Source: Vibrio penaeicida
GTDB taxonomy: Bacteria > Pseudomonadota > Gammaproteobacteria > Enterobacterales > Vibrionaceae
Direction: 5' to 3'
DNA: 64,000 nt
NCBI RefSeq assembly: GCF_002933855.1
Contig: NZ_BFAQ01000041.1
Span: 1-64,000, forward strand
Shown here: positions 27,299 through 36,058 of the stretch, piece by piece
How positions within the stretch are numbered: the first letter of the stretch is position 1
Layout: every line of letters begins with the position of its first letter
Notes under the pieces: generated by a model
Told to the model about the DNA's origin: nothing
What the model saw: only the letters and a program-made list of their open reading frames with translations
Databases searched by the model: none
Made by a program: the position numbers and the translations under genes

Positions 27299-27314
27299 TG
27301 GACTGGAATTTGCA
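27299..27314 (+). promoter_or_regulatory. Sigma-54 promoter of the flhA operon
   Basis: TGGACT-GGAAT-TTGCA keeps the GG (27300-27301) and GC (27312-27313) with the required ten-base gap; the -24 box deviates at the fourth base and beyond. It lies 52 bases before flhA in the only gap over 100 bases in this stretch. Confidence 0.6.
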
Positions 27315-27365
27315 TAATAGCCTTCACCTTGCGTTTTAACTTATAAATCTTCTATTTAGCTTCTT

Positions 27366-29459
27366 ATGAAATTGAACCTGCCATTTGCAGAAAAACTGCC
27401 CAATATGAGTAATCGGGCAATGCCCGCAATAGGGGCTCCGGTACTGGTCCTCGCGACACTGGCGATGATTGTGTTGCCTATGCCTCCGTTTCTGTTGGAT
27501 TTAATGTTCACGTTCAATATTGCACTCGCAATGGTTGTTTTGTTAGTGACGGTATACACACGTCGCCCTCTCGATTTCGCTGCGTTTCCTACTGTATTGC
27601 TGGTTGCTACTTTAATGAGGCTTGCGCTCAACGTGGCTTCTACTCGTGTTGTTTTACTTTATGGTCACGAAGGTCCCGGCGCGGCAGGTAACGTAATCGA
27701 AGCCTTTGGTAATGTTGTTATCGGTGGTAACTACGCCGTTGGTTTGGTTGTCTTCCTTATCTTAATGATCATTAACTTCATGGTTGTTACCAAAGGTGCT
27801 GGGCGAATTTCAGAGGTAAGCGCTCGATTTACTTTGGATGCATTGCCAGGTAAACAAATGGCGATTGATGCCGATTTGAATGCGGGTCTTATCGATCAGG
27901 AACAAGCCAGAACTCGTCGCTTTGAAGTCACCAAAGAAGCCGATTTCTATGGTTCGATGGATGGTGCGTCAAAGTTTGTAAAAGGGGATGCCATTGCTGG
28001 TATTTTGATCCTGTTCATCAACATCATCGGCGGTCTATCTATCGGTATGATCCAGCATGATGTGAATTTTGGCGATGCGGTTCAAATATACACATTGCTC
28101 ACCATTGGTGATGGTTTGGTCGCTCAATTGCCGTCACTCTTGCTCTCGATTGGCGCTGCGATCATGGTGACTCGCCAAAATACTGACGAAGATATGGGAC
28201 AACAAATGGTGTTCCAGATGTTCGATAACCCTAAAGCGCTGATGATCACAGCAGGCATATTAGGGGTTATGGGTATTGTGCCTGGGATGCCTCACTTTGC
28301 TTTCCTACTGTTAGCTATGATTGCGGGCGGTGGTGCTTACTACATTAGCAAAAAACAAAAAGAGGAAGCGAACAAGCCGAAAACGCCAGCGAAACAAGAG
28401 GCAGAGCCCGTTTCTCAGAAAGAACTATCTTGGGACGATGTTCAGCCAGTTGACGTAATAGGATTAGAGGTCGGTTATCGCTTAATTCCATTGGTCGATA
28501 GAGACCAAGGTGGAGAACTGCTTGAGCGTGTGAAAGGTGTCCGTAAAAAGCTATCACAAGATTTTGGTTTCCTCATACCCGCTGTACACATTCGCGATAA
28601 TCTCGAACTCCCGCCAAACAGTTATCGCATAACGTTAATGGGTGTGGCAGTGGGAGAAGCCGAAATTCGTGCCGATCAAGAGTTGGCGATTAACCCCGGT
28701 CAAGTTTATGGCGTAGTAGAGGGTGAAGCGACAATTGACCCTGCATTTGGCTTAGAAGCCGTGTGGGTGAAAGACGATCAGAAGGAAACGGCTCAAGCTC
28801 TAGGCTATACCGTTGTCGATTCGTCAACAGTACTTGCGACTCACTTGAGTCAGCTACTCACAAACAATGCTTCCCAGTTAATTGGTCATGAAGAAGTTCA
28901 AAATCTATTGGAAATGCTGGGAAGAAATGCACCGAAATTGGTCGAGAATTTTGTACCGGACCAGCTTCAACTTGGTGTGGTTGTTAAAGTACTACAAAAC
29001 TTGCTCAATGAAGCCATCCCTATTCGAGATATTCGAACCATTGTTCAAACTTTGTCCGAGTATTCATCAAAGAGTCAAGAACCCGACATACTTACTGCTG
29101 CAGTTCGAATTTCACTGAAACGATTAATCGTGCAAGAAATCAATGGGATAGAGCCTGAATTGCCAGTAATTACCTTGATTCCTGAGTTGGAACAAATATT
29201 GCATCAAACTATGCAGGCGTCAGGTGGAGAGTCGGCAGGAATTGAACCAGGGTTAGCAGAGCGATTGCAGTCCTCTTTAAGCCAAGCCACGCATGACCAA
29301 GAGCTCAAGGGTGAGCCAGCAGTATTACTGACATCAGGTGTATTAAGAACAACACTCGCAAAATTTGTGAAGAACACCATCCCGAACCTAAGGGTGCTTT
29401 CCTATCAGGAAATACCGGATGAAAAGCAAATTAGAATTGTTCAGGCCGTCGGAAACTAA
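27366..29459 (+). CDS. flhA: Flagellar export gate protein FlhA
   Basis: FlhA forms the nonameric ring that receives export substrates and uses the proton gradient. The 697 residues contain about eight membrane helices (to about residue 330), with the conserved cytoplasmic FHIPEP-type loop (GRISEVSARFTLDALPGKQMAIDADLNAGLI), and a large cytoplasmic domain (about 360-697). ATG 27366 starts MKLNLPFAEKLPNMSNRAMPAIGAP. It leads the flhA-flhF-flhG-fliA transcription unit, which may run on into the che genes. Confidence 0.97.
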   Translation: MKLNLPFAEKLPNMSNRAMPAIGAPVLVLATLAMIVLPMPPFLLDLMFTFNIALAMVVLLVTVYTRRPLDFAAFPTVLLVATLMRLALNVASTRVVLLYGHEGPGAAGNVIEAFGNVVIGGNYAVGLVVFLILMIINFMVVTKGAGRISEVSARFTLDALPGKQMAIDADLNAGLIDQEQARTRRFEVTKEADFYGSMDGASKFVKGDAIAGILILFINIIGGLSIGMIQHDVNFGDAVQIYTLLTIGDGLVAQLPSLLLSIGAAIMVTRQNTDEDMGQQMVFQMFDNPKALMITAGILGVMGIVPGMPHFAFLLLAMIAGGGAYYISKKQKEEANKPKTPAKQEAEPVSQKELSWDDVQPVDVIGLEVGYRLIPLVDRDQGGELLERVKGVRKKLSQDFGFLIPAVHIRDNLELPPNSYRITLMGVAVGEAEIRADQELAINPGQVYGVVEGEATIDPAFGLEAVWVKDDQKETAQALGYTVVDSSTVLATHLSQLLTNNASQLIGHEEVQNLLEMLGRNAPKLVENFVPDQLQLGVVVKVLQNLLNEAIPIRDIRTIVQTLSEYSSKSQEPDILTAAVRISLKRLIVQEINGIEPELPVITLIPELEQILHQTMQASGGESAGIEPGLAERLQSSLSQATHDQELKGEPAVLLTSGVLRTTLAKFVKNTIPNLRVLSYQEIPDEKQIRIVQAVGN

Positions 29460-29484
29460 ACATTGTTAGATTTGGAAAGCGATT

Positions 29485-30981
29485 TTGAAAATTAAACGAT
29501 TTTTTGCCAAAGATATGCGCGGTGCGCTGCTTCAAGTGAAAGAAGAGCTTGGATCAGATGCCGTGATCATGTCTAACAAGCGAGTGACTGGCGGCGTTGA
29601 AATTGTCGCAGCAATCGACGGTGACAGTGCGGCAAAAAATGGAAATAGAGATTCTAGCCCTTCTCGTGCCTCAAACGACTATTCACAAATGTCATCTACA
29701 TCAACGAGAAGAGAGCTGAAAGATGACAAAGTCAGCTTAGGCGAGGGGAGCGGCTCAATGACTCGCCGTTTTGCCAATATGCTAAAGCAGTACAGCCAAG
29801 AAGCTGACTCAGAAAAAAGTACAGAAGCAGATTCATTGGAAGCGCTGTTAAAACGTCAATCTTCGAACAAAGACTCAGAACCTTACGATCGCCGTCGTTC
29901 TTCCGCACCTTCAGGTATGGGGGCTTCTGGTCGCTCGCTTGCTGAAGAGTCAGGGTTGTCTCGATTACTCAAAGATGACTCTTCCACAGAAAGGCGTGCG
30001 CCTAAGTTAGATCCTACTCGCTACGACAAAGGTGAAAGAGATACGCGTGATAATGGAAATCCAGAAGAACTGGAGAACATGCGAGAAGAGATGACGTCTA
30101 TACGTCGCCTACTTGAGCATCAAGTGTCCGGATTAATGTGGCAAGAGGTTGAGCGACGTGAGCCTCTAAGAGCGATGTTAATTAAGCGATTGGAGCGAAT
30201 GGGTGTTTCTCAGGAGCTTGCAGACCAAATGGCATGCTACATCCCAGAAGACACTCCACCAGTACACGCTTGGAAAGCATTGTTAGGCCTGATTTCAGAT
30301 CAAGTAACCATTCCTCGTGAAGACATTTTAAAACGCGGTGGCGTTGTGGCTTTGCTCGGACCTACAGGTGTGGGTAAGACAACAACAGTCGCAAAACTGG
30401 CAGCGCGAGCGGCTATGGAGTATGGCGCAGACAACGTCGCTTTGGTGACAACAGACACCTATCGTATTGGTGCACACGAACAACTGTCTATTTATGGACG
30501 AATTATGGGCTGTCCGGTAAGAGTTGCTAAAGATTCTGAGCAACTTGCCGAAGTCATATATCAGCTTAGAAATCGAAGACTTATCTTAATTGACACTGCT
30601 GGGATGGGGCAGAGAGATGTACGACTCTCCGAACAGCTAGATACTCTAATGCAGGAAAGCGGTGAAGTTATTAGCAGCTATCTCGTTTTACCTACAACAG
30701 CACAGCGAAAAGTGCTGCAAGAAACCATCGACCATTTTAAACGGATTCCTCTTTCTGGTTGTATTTTGACCAAGTTAGATGAATCCCTGAGCTTAGGAGA
30801 GGTTATCAGCGTGGTTATTCAAAATGCCATCCCTGTGGCTTACATTGCCAATGGACAGAGGGTGCCAGAGGATATTGTGATAGCTCAACCTAAGTATATG
30901 CTTGCAAAAGCAAATGAGTTGCTAGAGAAGTCAGCGGAAGATGAACCTCACTATTGGAATAGTGAATCGGAAGGACTTTAA
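29485..30981 (+). CDS. flhF: Polar flagellum placement GTPase FlhF
   Basis: FlhF is an SRP-family GTPase that marks the cell pole for flagellar assembly. The start is TTG 29485 (MKIKRFFAKDMRGALLQVKEELG), the usual N-terminus, with GGAAAG upstream. The 498 residues have a disordered basic B domain (about 60-190), an N domain, and a G domain with P-loop GPTGVGKTTT from about residue 292, DTYRIGAHEQL, DTAGMGQRD and TKLDE. FlhG follows 13 bases downstream and limits its activity. Confidence 0.96.
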   Translation: MKIKRFFAKDMRGALLQVKEELGSDAVIMSNKRVTGGVEIVAAIDGDSAAKNGNRDSSPSRASNDYSQMSSTSTRRELKDDKVSLGEGSGSMTRRFANMLKQYSQEADSEKSTEADSLEALLKRQSSNKDSEPYDRRRSSAPSGMGASGRSLAEESGLSRLLKDDSSTERRAPKLDPTRYDKGERDTRDNGNPEELENMREEMTSIRRLLEHQVSGLMWQEVERREPLRAMLIKRLERMGVSQELADQMACYIPEDTPPVHAWKALLGLISDQVTIPREDILKRGGVVALLGPTGVGKTTTVAKLAARAAMEYGADNVALVTTDTYRIGAHEQLSIYGRIMGCPVRVAKDSEQLAEVIYQLRNRRLILIDTAGMGQRDVRLSEQLDTLMQESGEVISSYLVLPTTAQRKVLQETIDHFKRIPLSGCILTKLDESLSLGEVISVVIQNAIPVAYIANGQRVPEDIVIAQPKYMLAKANELLEKSAEDEPHYWNSESEGL

Positions 30982-30994
30982 GCGGCGGACTACT

Positions 30995-31882
30995 ATGAAT
31001 AAAAATATGATACAAGATCAAGCCAGCGGCCTCCGTCGCTTAACGCAACCAACTCTTACTAAAGTAATTTCGGTTACTGGTGGTAAAGGCGGTGTTGGTA
31101 AAACAAATGTCACTCTTGGTTTAGCTCTTTCAATGGCGCGTCAAGGCAAAAAAGTTGTAGTGTTGGATGCCGATCTCGGGTTAGCCAACGTTGACGTAAT
31201 GCTAGGTATTAGACCAAAAAGAAACCTAGGGCACGTGTTGGCTGGAGAATGCGAGCTAAAAGACGCCATGGTTGAAGGACCCTTTGGCGTTAAAATTATT
31301 CCAGCCACTTCAGGCACTCAAAGCATGACAGAGTTGTCACCAGCCCAACATGCTGGTTTAATTCGTGCTTTCGGTTCTCTTGAAGAAGATATGGATGTAC
31401 TTCTGATTGATACCGCGGCAGGTATTTCAGATATGGTCGTAAGTTTTTCACGTGCAGCTCAAGATGTCTTGATCGTAGTGTGTGATGAGCCTACATCCAT
31501 TACAGATGCCTATGCATTAATTAAACTATTAAGTCGTGAACATCAGGTTCAACGCTTTAAAATTGTAGCCAATATGGTAAGAAGTTACCGTGAAGGGCGA
31601 GAATTGTTTGCAAAGTTGACCTTGGTCACAGAACGATTTCTCAATGTTAGTCTCGAGCTCGTCGCTTGTATCCCTCTTGATGATAAAGTACGTCAAGCGG
31701 TGAAAAAGCAGAAGATTGTGGTGGACGCATTTCCGCGTTCTCCGGCTGCATTGGCTATCAGTTCGTTAGCAAACAAAGCATTAACTTGGCCAATTCCTAA
31801 AACTCCGAGTGGACATTTAGAGTTTTTTGTTGAACGCTTACTTAATAACAGAGAAGTAGCAGGAGAGCCTTTTGGTGACTAA
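30995..31882 (+). CDS. flhG: Flagellar number regulator FlhG (MinD-like ATPase)
   Basis: FlhG (FleN, YlxH) limits polar flagella to one by restraining FlhF and FlrA. The frame is open from 30941 inside flhF, but MNKNMIQDQASGLRRL starting at ATG 30995 matches the Vibrio N-terminus; the DQASGLRRL segment stimulates FlhF GTPase in the family. The 295 residues carry a deviant Walker A GGKGGVGKT at about 29-37 and DADLGLANVDVMLG. It is followed, with an 8-base overlap, by fliA. Confidence 0.95.
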   Translation: MNKNMIQDQASGLRRLTQPTLTKVISVTGGKGGVGKTNVTLGLALSMARQGKKVVVLDADLGLANVDVMLGIRPKRNLGHVLAGECELKDAMVEGPFGVKIIPATSGTQSMTELSPAQHAGLIRAFGSLEEDMDVLLIDTAAGISDMVVSFSRAAQDVLIVVCDEPTSITDAYALIKLLSREHQVQRFKIVANMVRSYREGRELFAKLTLVTERFLNVSLELVACIPLDDKVRQAVKKQKIVVDAFPRSPAALAISSLANKALTWPIPKTPSGHLEFFVERLLNNREVAGEPFGD

Positions 31883-32609
31883 GGCGCTGACATACGATCA
31901 ATTTGGTAACCCAGGAAGCCAGTCAGCTTTTTTGGAGCGTTACTCCGATCTTGTAAAGCGAATTGCCCATCATCTCATTGGTCGATTGCCACCTAGTGTT
32001 TTGGTGGATGATCTGATTCAAGCAGGAATGATAGGGTTAATTGAAGCTCAGCAAAACTACGATGGAAGTAAAGGCGCAAGCTTTGAAACCTATGCTGGTA
32101 TTAGGATTCGCGGCGCTATGTTGGACGAAATGCGACGCGGGGACTGGGTACCAAGATCGGTACATAAGAACAATCGAAGCATCAGTCAGGCAATAAATGA
32201 GCTAGAATCACAATTAAACCGTGATCCAACTGATGCAGAAGTAGCCAAACACTTAAATATGTCGCTAGAACAGTACCATAATGCGCTAACTGATATAAAC
32301 TGTTCACGACTGGTAGGAATTGAAGACCTTGGTGTGTCAGAAGATGCAATATCTCCACACGAAGCGTCCGAAGATAACCTACCATTCAAAGGGGTAGCAG
32401 ACGAATCTTTCCGACATGCCCTTATTGAAGCTATTAAAACTCTTCCTGAAAGGGAAGCCCTAGTTCTCTCGCTTTATTACGATGAAGAGCTAAATTTAAA
32501 AGAAATTGGGGAAGTATTAGATGTCAGCGAATCTCGCGTTAGTCAAATACATAGCCAATCTATGCAACGTTTACGAGCTAAGCTTAGTGCGTGGACACTT
32601 AACGAGTAA
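31875..32609 (+). CDS. fliA: Flagellar sigma factor FliA (sigma-28)
   Basis: FliA directs RNA polymerase to late flagellar and chemotaxis promoters, including the two found in this window. TTG 31872 and GTG 31875 are both in frame after AGGAG; GTG gives MTKALTYDQFGN, which aligns with other Vibrio FliA, so I use it (244 residues). Regions 2 (RIAHHLIGRLPPSVLVDDLIQAGMIGL), 3 and 4 (LKEIGEVLDVSESRVSQIHSQSMQRLRAKL) are intact. It overlaps flhG. Confidence 0.95.
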   Translation: MTKALTYDQFGNPGSQSAFLERYSDLVKRIAHHLIGRLPPSVLVDDLIQAGMIGLIEAQQNYDGSKGASFETYAGIRIRGAMLDEMRRGDWVPRSVHKNNRSISQAINELESQLNRDPTDAEVAKHLNMSLEQYHNALTDINCSRLVGIEDLGVSEDAISPHEASEDNLPFKGVADESFRHALIEAIKTLPEREALVLSLYYDEELNLKEIGEVLDVSESRVSQIHSQSMQRLRAKLSAWTLNE

Positions 32610-32641
32610 TAACACTGACTTCGACCTCAGTGGAGGCAATT

Positions 32642-33022
32642 TTGAATAAAAACATGAAGATCCTCATTGTTGACGACTTTTCAACAATGCGCCGTATTGT
32701 TAAGAACCTACTTCGTGACCTGGGTTTCAATAACACTCAGGAAGCTGATGATGGTCTTACCGCTTTACCGATGCTCAAGAAAGGCGAATTTGACTTCGTC
32801 GTAACGGATTGGAACATGCCTGGAATGCAAGGTATTGATCTGCTCAAGAATATCCGAGCTGATGATGAGCTTAAGCACCTTCCTGTTTTGATGATTACTG
32901 CTGAAGCCAAGCGCGAGCAAATTATCGAAGCAGCACAGGCAGGGGTTAACGGTTACATCGTCAAACCTTTTACTGCTGCAACGCTGAAAGAAAAACTAGA
33001 TAAAATCTTCGAGCGTTTGTAA
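32642..33022 (+). CDS. cheY: Chemotaxis response regulator CheY
   Basis: CheY-P binds FliM and reverses the motor. The common annotation would begin at GTG 32630 (MEAILNKNMK), but that codon lies inside the GTGGAGG ribosome binding site; TTG 32642 has ideal spacing and gives MNKNMKILIVDDF, 126 residues. The phospho-acceptor is Asp56 in VVTDWNMPGMQG (Asp60 in the longer numbering), with the acidic DD pair near the start and Lys in YIVKPF. It is very close to CheY3 of V. cholerae. Confidence 0.95.
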   Translation: MNKNMKILIVDDFSTMRRIVKNLLRDLGFNNTQEADDGLTALPMLKKGEFDFVVTDWNMPGMQGIDLLKNIRADDELKHLPVLMITAEAKREQIIEAAQAGVNGYIVKPFTAATLKEKLDKIFERL

Positions 33023-33081
33023 AGCCATTATTACGCTTATAACAAACACACATACAGAGGCGTTGAAAGGGCAAAAGTAGA

Positions 33082-33804
33082 ATGATTTCTTTAGAGCAAG
33101 CGAAAGAGTTGGTTAGCTTGTTGGAAAGCGACAAGCAACAAGAAGCTAACGATCTCGTCAAATCCATTTCAAAGACTATCGAGAACCCAGTGATCCATGA
33201 AATTGGAACATTGACTCGTGAATTGCACGATTCTTTAACGCAATTCAAAGTCGATCAGCGAATGAATGAAATCGCTACAGATGAAATCCCTGATGCGAGA
33301 GATCGTCTAGAGTATGTGATAGAAAAAACGGAAACCGCAGCAAATAAAACTATGGACGCGGTCGAACGTTCTCTTCCAATGGCTGACAATCTGCATGAAC
33401 ATTTAATGCTGGTTCGCCCTCAATGGAACCGACTTATGAACGGGCGTATTGAGTTGGATGAGTTTAAATCTCTTTGCCATCGAATCGATGAACTGATGAC
33501 CCAGGTAGAAGGGGATAGCTCTGAGTTAAGAAGCCAATTAACGGAAATTCTTATGGCTCAGGACTTTCAAGACCTTACTGGACAAATCATTAGACGTGTC
33601 ATTACCTTAGTTCGTGAGGTAGAAGACCGACTTGTCGAAATTTTGACGGCCTTTGGTGTTGAGCAACAAACAGACGAGCACGAAGAGGACAAAGCGAAGA
33701 ATGGTGCCGAAGCAGAAGGCCCAATTATTAACGCTCACGAGCGTGAAGACGCTGTCGCTTCACAAGACGATGTTGATGACTTGCTGTCGAGTCTTGGCTT
33801 CTAG
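33082..33804 (+). CDS. cheZ: CheY-P phosphatase CheZ
   Basis: CheZ removes phosphate from CheY. The 240 residues form long helices with the catalytic signature MAQDFQDLTGQIIRRV and end in the CheY-binding tail SQDDVDDLLSSLGF. It starts 59 bases after cheY and is followed after 9 bases by cheA. Confidence 0.95.
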   Translation: MISLEQAKELVSLLESDKQQEANDLVKSISKTIENPVIHEIGTLTRELHDSLTQFKVDQRMNEIATDEIPDARDRLEYVIEKTETAANKTMDAVERSLPMADNLHEHLMLVRPQWNRLMNGRIELDEFKSLCHRIDELMTQVEGDSSELRSQLTEILMAQDFQDLTGQIIRRVITLVREVEDRLVEILTAFGVEQQTDEHEEDKAKNGAEAEGPIINAHEREDAVASQDDVDDLLSSLGF

Positions 33805-33813
33805 GGGTTATAT

Positions 33814-36045
33814 ATGAGTTACGAATTAGACGAAGATATTCTACAGGACTTTTTGGTCGAGGCTGGTGAGATCCTGGAGCTGCTTTCAGAGCAGCTAATA
33901 GAACTGGAAAACAATCCAGACGATAAAGATCTGTTGAATGCAATATTCCGTGGTTTCCACACCGTAAAAGGTGGTGCTGGGTTTTTGGCTCTTACCGAGC
34001 TGGTAGACGTTTGTCACGGTGCGGAGAATATCTTCGACATTTTACGTAATGGCCAGCGCTCTGTAAGTGCTGAGCTAATGGATACCATTCTGCAAGCACT
34101 TGATGCAGTGAACGTCATGTTTGAAGCCGTTCAAGAGAGACAGCCGCTCACGCCTGCAGACCCAGTGTTAATCGAAGAACTTCATCGTTTGTGTAAACCT
34201 GAAAGTGCTGATGAAGCTGCCCCTGTCGCTGAAGAGCCTGCTCCAGTCGCGGCTCCTGAACCTGTAGTGGAAACGCCAGCAGCACCCGTATCAAATACAT
34301 CCACCGATGCAGGGTCAATTGATGAAATAACTCAAGATGAGTTTGAAGCCTTGCTTGATGAATTGCATGGTAAAGGTTCACCATCAGCTTCAAGTAGTAC
34401 ACCAGCGCCTGCACCTGCTCCAACTCCAGCTGCTGACATAGCATCTGGTGGTGATGATATTACCGATGATGAGTTTGAAAAGCTTCTCGATGAGCTGCAT
34501 GGCTCAGGTGGTAGCCCTACAGGTGGCGCATCTGATTCTCCAGCTCCGGCTCCTGTCACACCAGCCGCTCCTGCACCAGCAGCGCCTTCTGCGGGCATCG
34601 GCGGAGACTTAATGACAGATGATGAATTTGAGAACTTGCTTGATCAGCTTCATGGCTCTGGTAAAGGTCCATCTCCAGAAGAACTTGAAGCTGCAACGAA
34701 CCCAGTAGCTCCAGCTGCAGCAGCACCAAAGCCTGAACCAGCGCCAGCACCAAAAGCTGAGCCTAAACCAGCACCTAAACCGGTTGAGAAGCCTGCCGCT
34801 GCAAAACCAGCCGCGCCAGCGAAAGCACAAACACCAGCAGCGGCAAAAGAATCGAAGAAACCACAAGCTGATGCGACCGTTCGTGTTGATACATCAACAT
34901 TAGATGACATCATGAACATGGTTGGTGAACTTGTATTGGTTCGTAACCGATTGGTTAGCCTAGGTTTGAATAGCAACGACGAAGAAATGTCGAAAGCTGT
35001 CGCCAACTTAGATGTCGTTACTGCAGACCTCCAAGGTGCAGTAATGAAAACTCGAATGCAGCCTATCAAGAAAGTATTCGGGCGTTTCCCTCGAGTTGTA
35101 CGTGATATAGCGCGGACCTTGAAGAAAGATATTGTTCTTGAAATGCGTGGTGAAGAGACCGACCTAGACAAAAACTTGGTTGAGGCACTTGCGGATCCAT
35201 TGATTCACTTAGTCCGTAACTCGGTTGACCATGGCATAGAAATGCCAGATGTCCGTGTTGAAAACGGTAAATCGCGCACAGGTAAAGTGATACTTTCTGC
35301 TTCGCAGGAAGGTGATCATATTGAACTAAGTATTGTAGATGATGGTGGCGGCATGAATGCCGACAAACTCAGAAGCATCGCTGTTGATCGCGGTTTGATG
35401 GACGCGGATGCGGCAGGTCGATTGTCGCCTAAAGAGTGTTATAACCTCATCTTCATGCCAGGATTTTCTACCAAAACAGAAATCTCGGATATTTCAGGGC
35501 GTGGTGTAGGTATGGACGTGGTAAAAACTGCGATCAATACCTTAAACGGGTCTATCGATATTGACTCAGAAATGGGCAAAGGCACCAAGATTACCATCAA
35601 GGTACCGTTAACCCTCGCTATCCTACCGACACTTATGGTGGGCGTTTCTGGACAACCATTCGCACTGCCACTTGCAAGTGTAAATGAGATATTCCATCTA
35701 GATTTGAGTAAAACTAACACCGTTGATGGTCAACTTACGATCATTGTTAGAGAAAAATCGATCCCACTGTTCTACCTTCAGCATTGGCTTGTTCCAAGTA
35801 GTTCTGATGGAAAGAAAAAGTCAAACCATGGACATGTTGTTATTGTTCAATTGGGCAGTCAGCGTGTTGGGTTTGTCGTGGACTCTTTGATAGGTCAAGA
35901 AGAAGTGGTTATCAAACCACTCGATGAATTATTGCAAGGTACACCGGGTATGGCTGGTGCGACAATTACCAGTGATGGTCATATTGCATTGATTCTAGAT
36001 GTACCAAACTTATTGAAGAAATATGCCACTCGCTCGCATATTTAA
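33814..36045 (+). CDS. cheA: Chemotaxis histidine kinase CheA
   Basis: CheA is the array kinase that phosphorylates CheY and CheB. The 743 residues show an HPt domain with His49 (FRGFHTVKGGAGFLAL), a long Ala/Pro linker, then dimerisation, HATPase (DPLIHLVRNSVDHGIE, DDGGGMN, GRGVGMDVV) and CheW-like domains. In place of a clear P2 domain the linker holds three copies of the motif (T)xDEFExLLDxLHG at residues 170-185, 214-229 and 265-280. In V. parahaemolyticus ParP is reported to tether CheA through a dedicated CheA segment; these repeats are candidates for it (inference). Confidence 0.95.
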   Translation: MSYELDEDILQDFLVEAGEILELLSEQLIELENNPDDKDLLNAIFRGFHTVKGGAGFLALTELVDVCHGAENIFDILRNGQRSVSAELMDTILQALDAVNVMFEAVQERQPLTPADPVLIEELHRLCKPESADEAAPVAEEPAPVAAPEPVVETPAAPVSNTSTDAGSIDEITQDEFEALLDELHGKGSPSASSSTPAPAPAPTPAADIASGGDDITDDEFEKLLDELHGSGGSPTGGASDSPAPAPVTPAAPAPAAPSAGIGGDLMTDDEFENLLDQLHGSGKGPSPEELEAATNPVAPAAAAPKPEPAPAPKAEPKPAPKPVEKPAAAKPAAPAKAQTPAAAKESKKPQADATVRVDTSTLDDIMNMVGELVLVRNRLVSLGLNSNDEEMSKAVANLDVVTADLQGAVMKTRMQPIKKVFGRFPRVVRDIARTLKKDIVLEMRGEETDLDKNLVEALADPLIHLVRNSVDHGIEMPDVRVENGKSRTGKVILSASQEGDHIELSIVDDGGGMNADKLRSIAVDRGLMDADAAGRLSPKECYNLIFMPGFSTKTEISDISGRGVGMDVVKTAINTLNGSIDIDSEMGKGTKITIKVPLTLAILPTLMVGVSGQPFALPLASVNEIFHLDLSKTNTVDGQLTIIVREKSIPLFYLQHWLVPSSSDGKKKSNHGHVVIVQLGSQRVGFVVDSLIGQEEVVIKPLDELLQGTPGMAGATITSDGHIALILDVPNLLKKYATRSHI

Positions 36046-36058
36046 TTGAAGGGATAAT

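Noticed and set aside
34148..35171. Several 65-170 codon minus-strand frames over cheA
   Set aside because: They are antisense to the Ala/Pro-rich CheA linker, whose codon bias opens reverse frames by chance.
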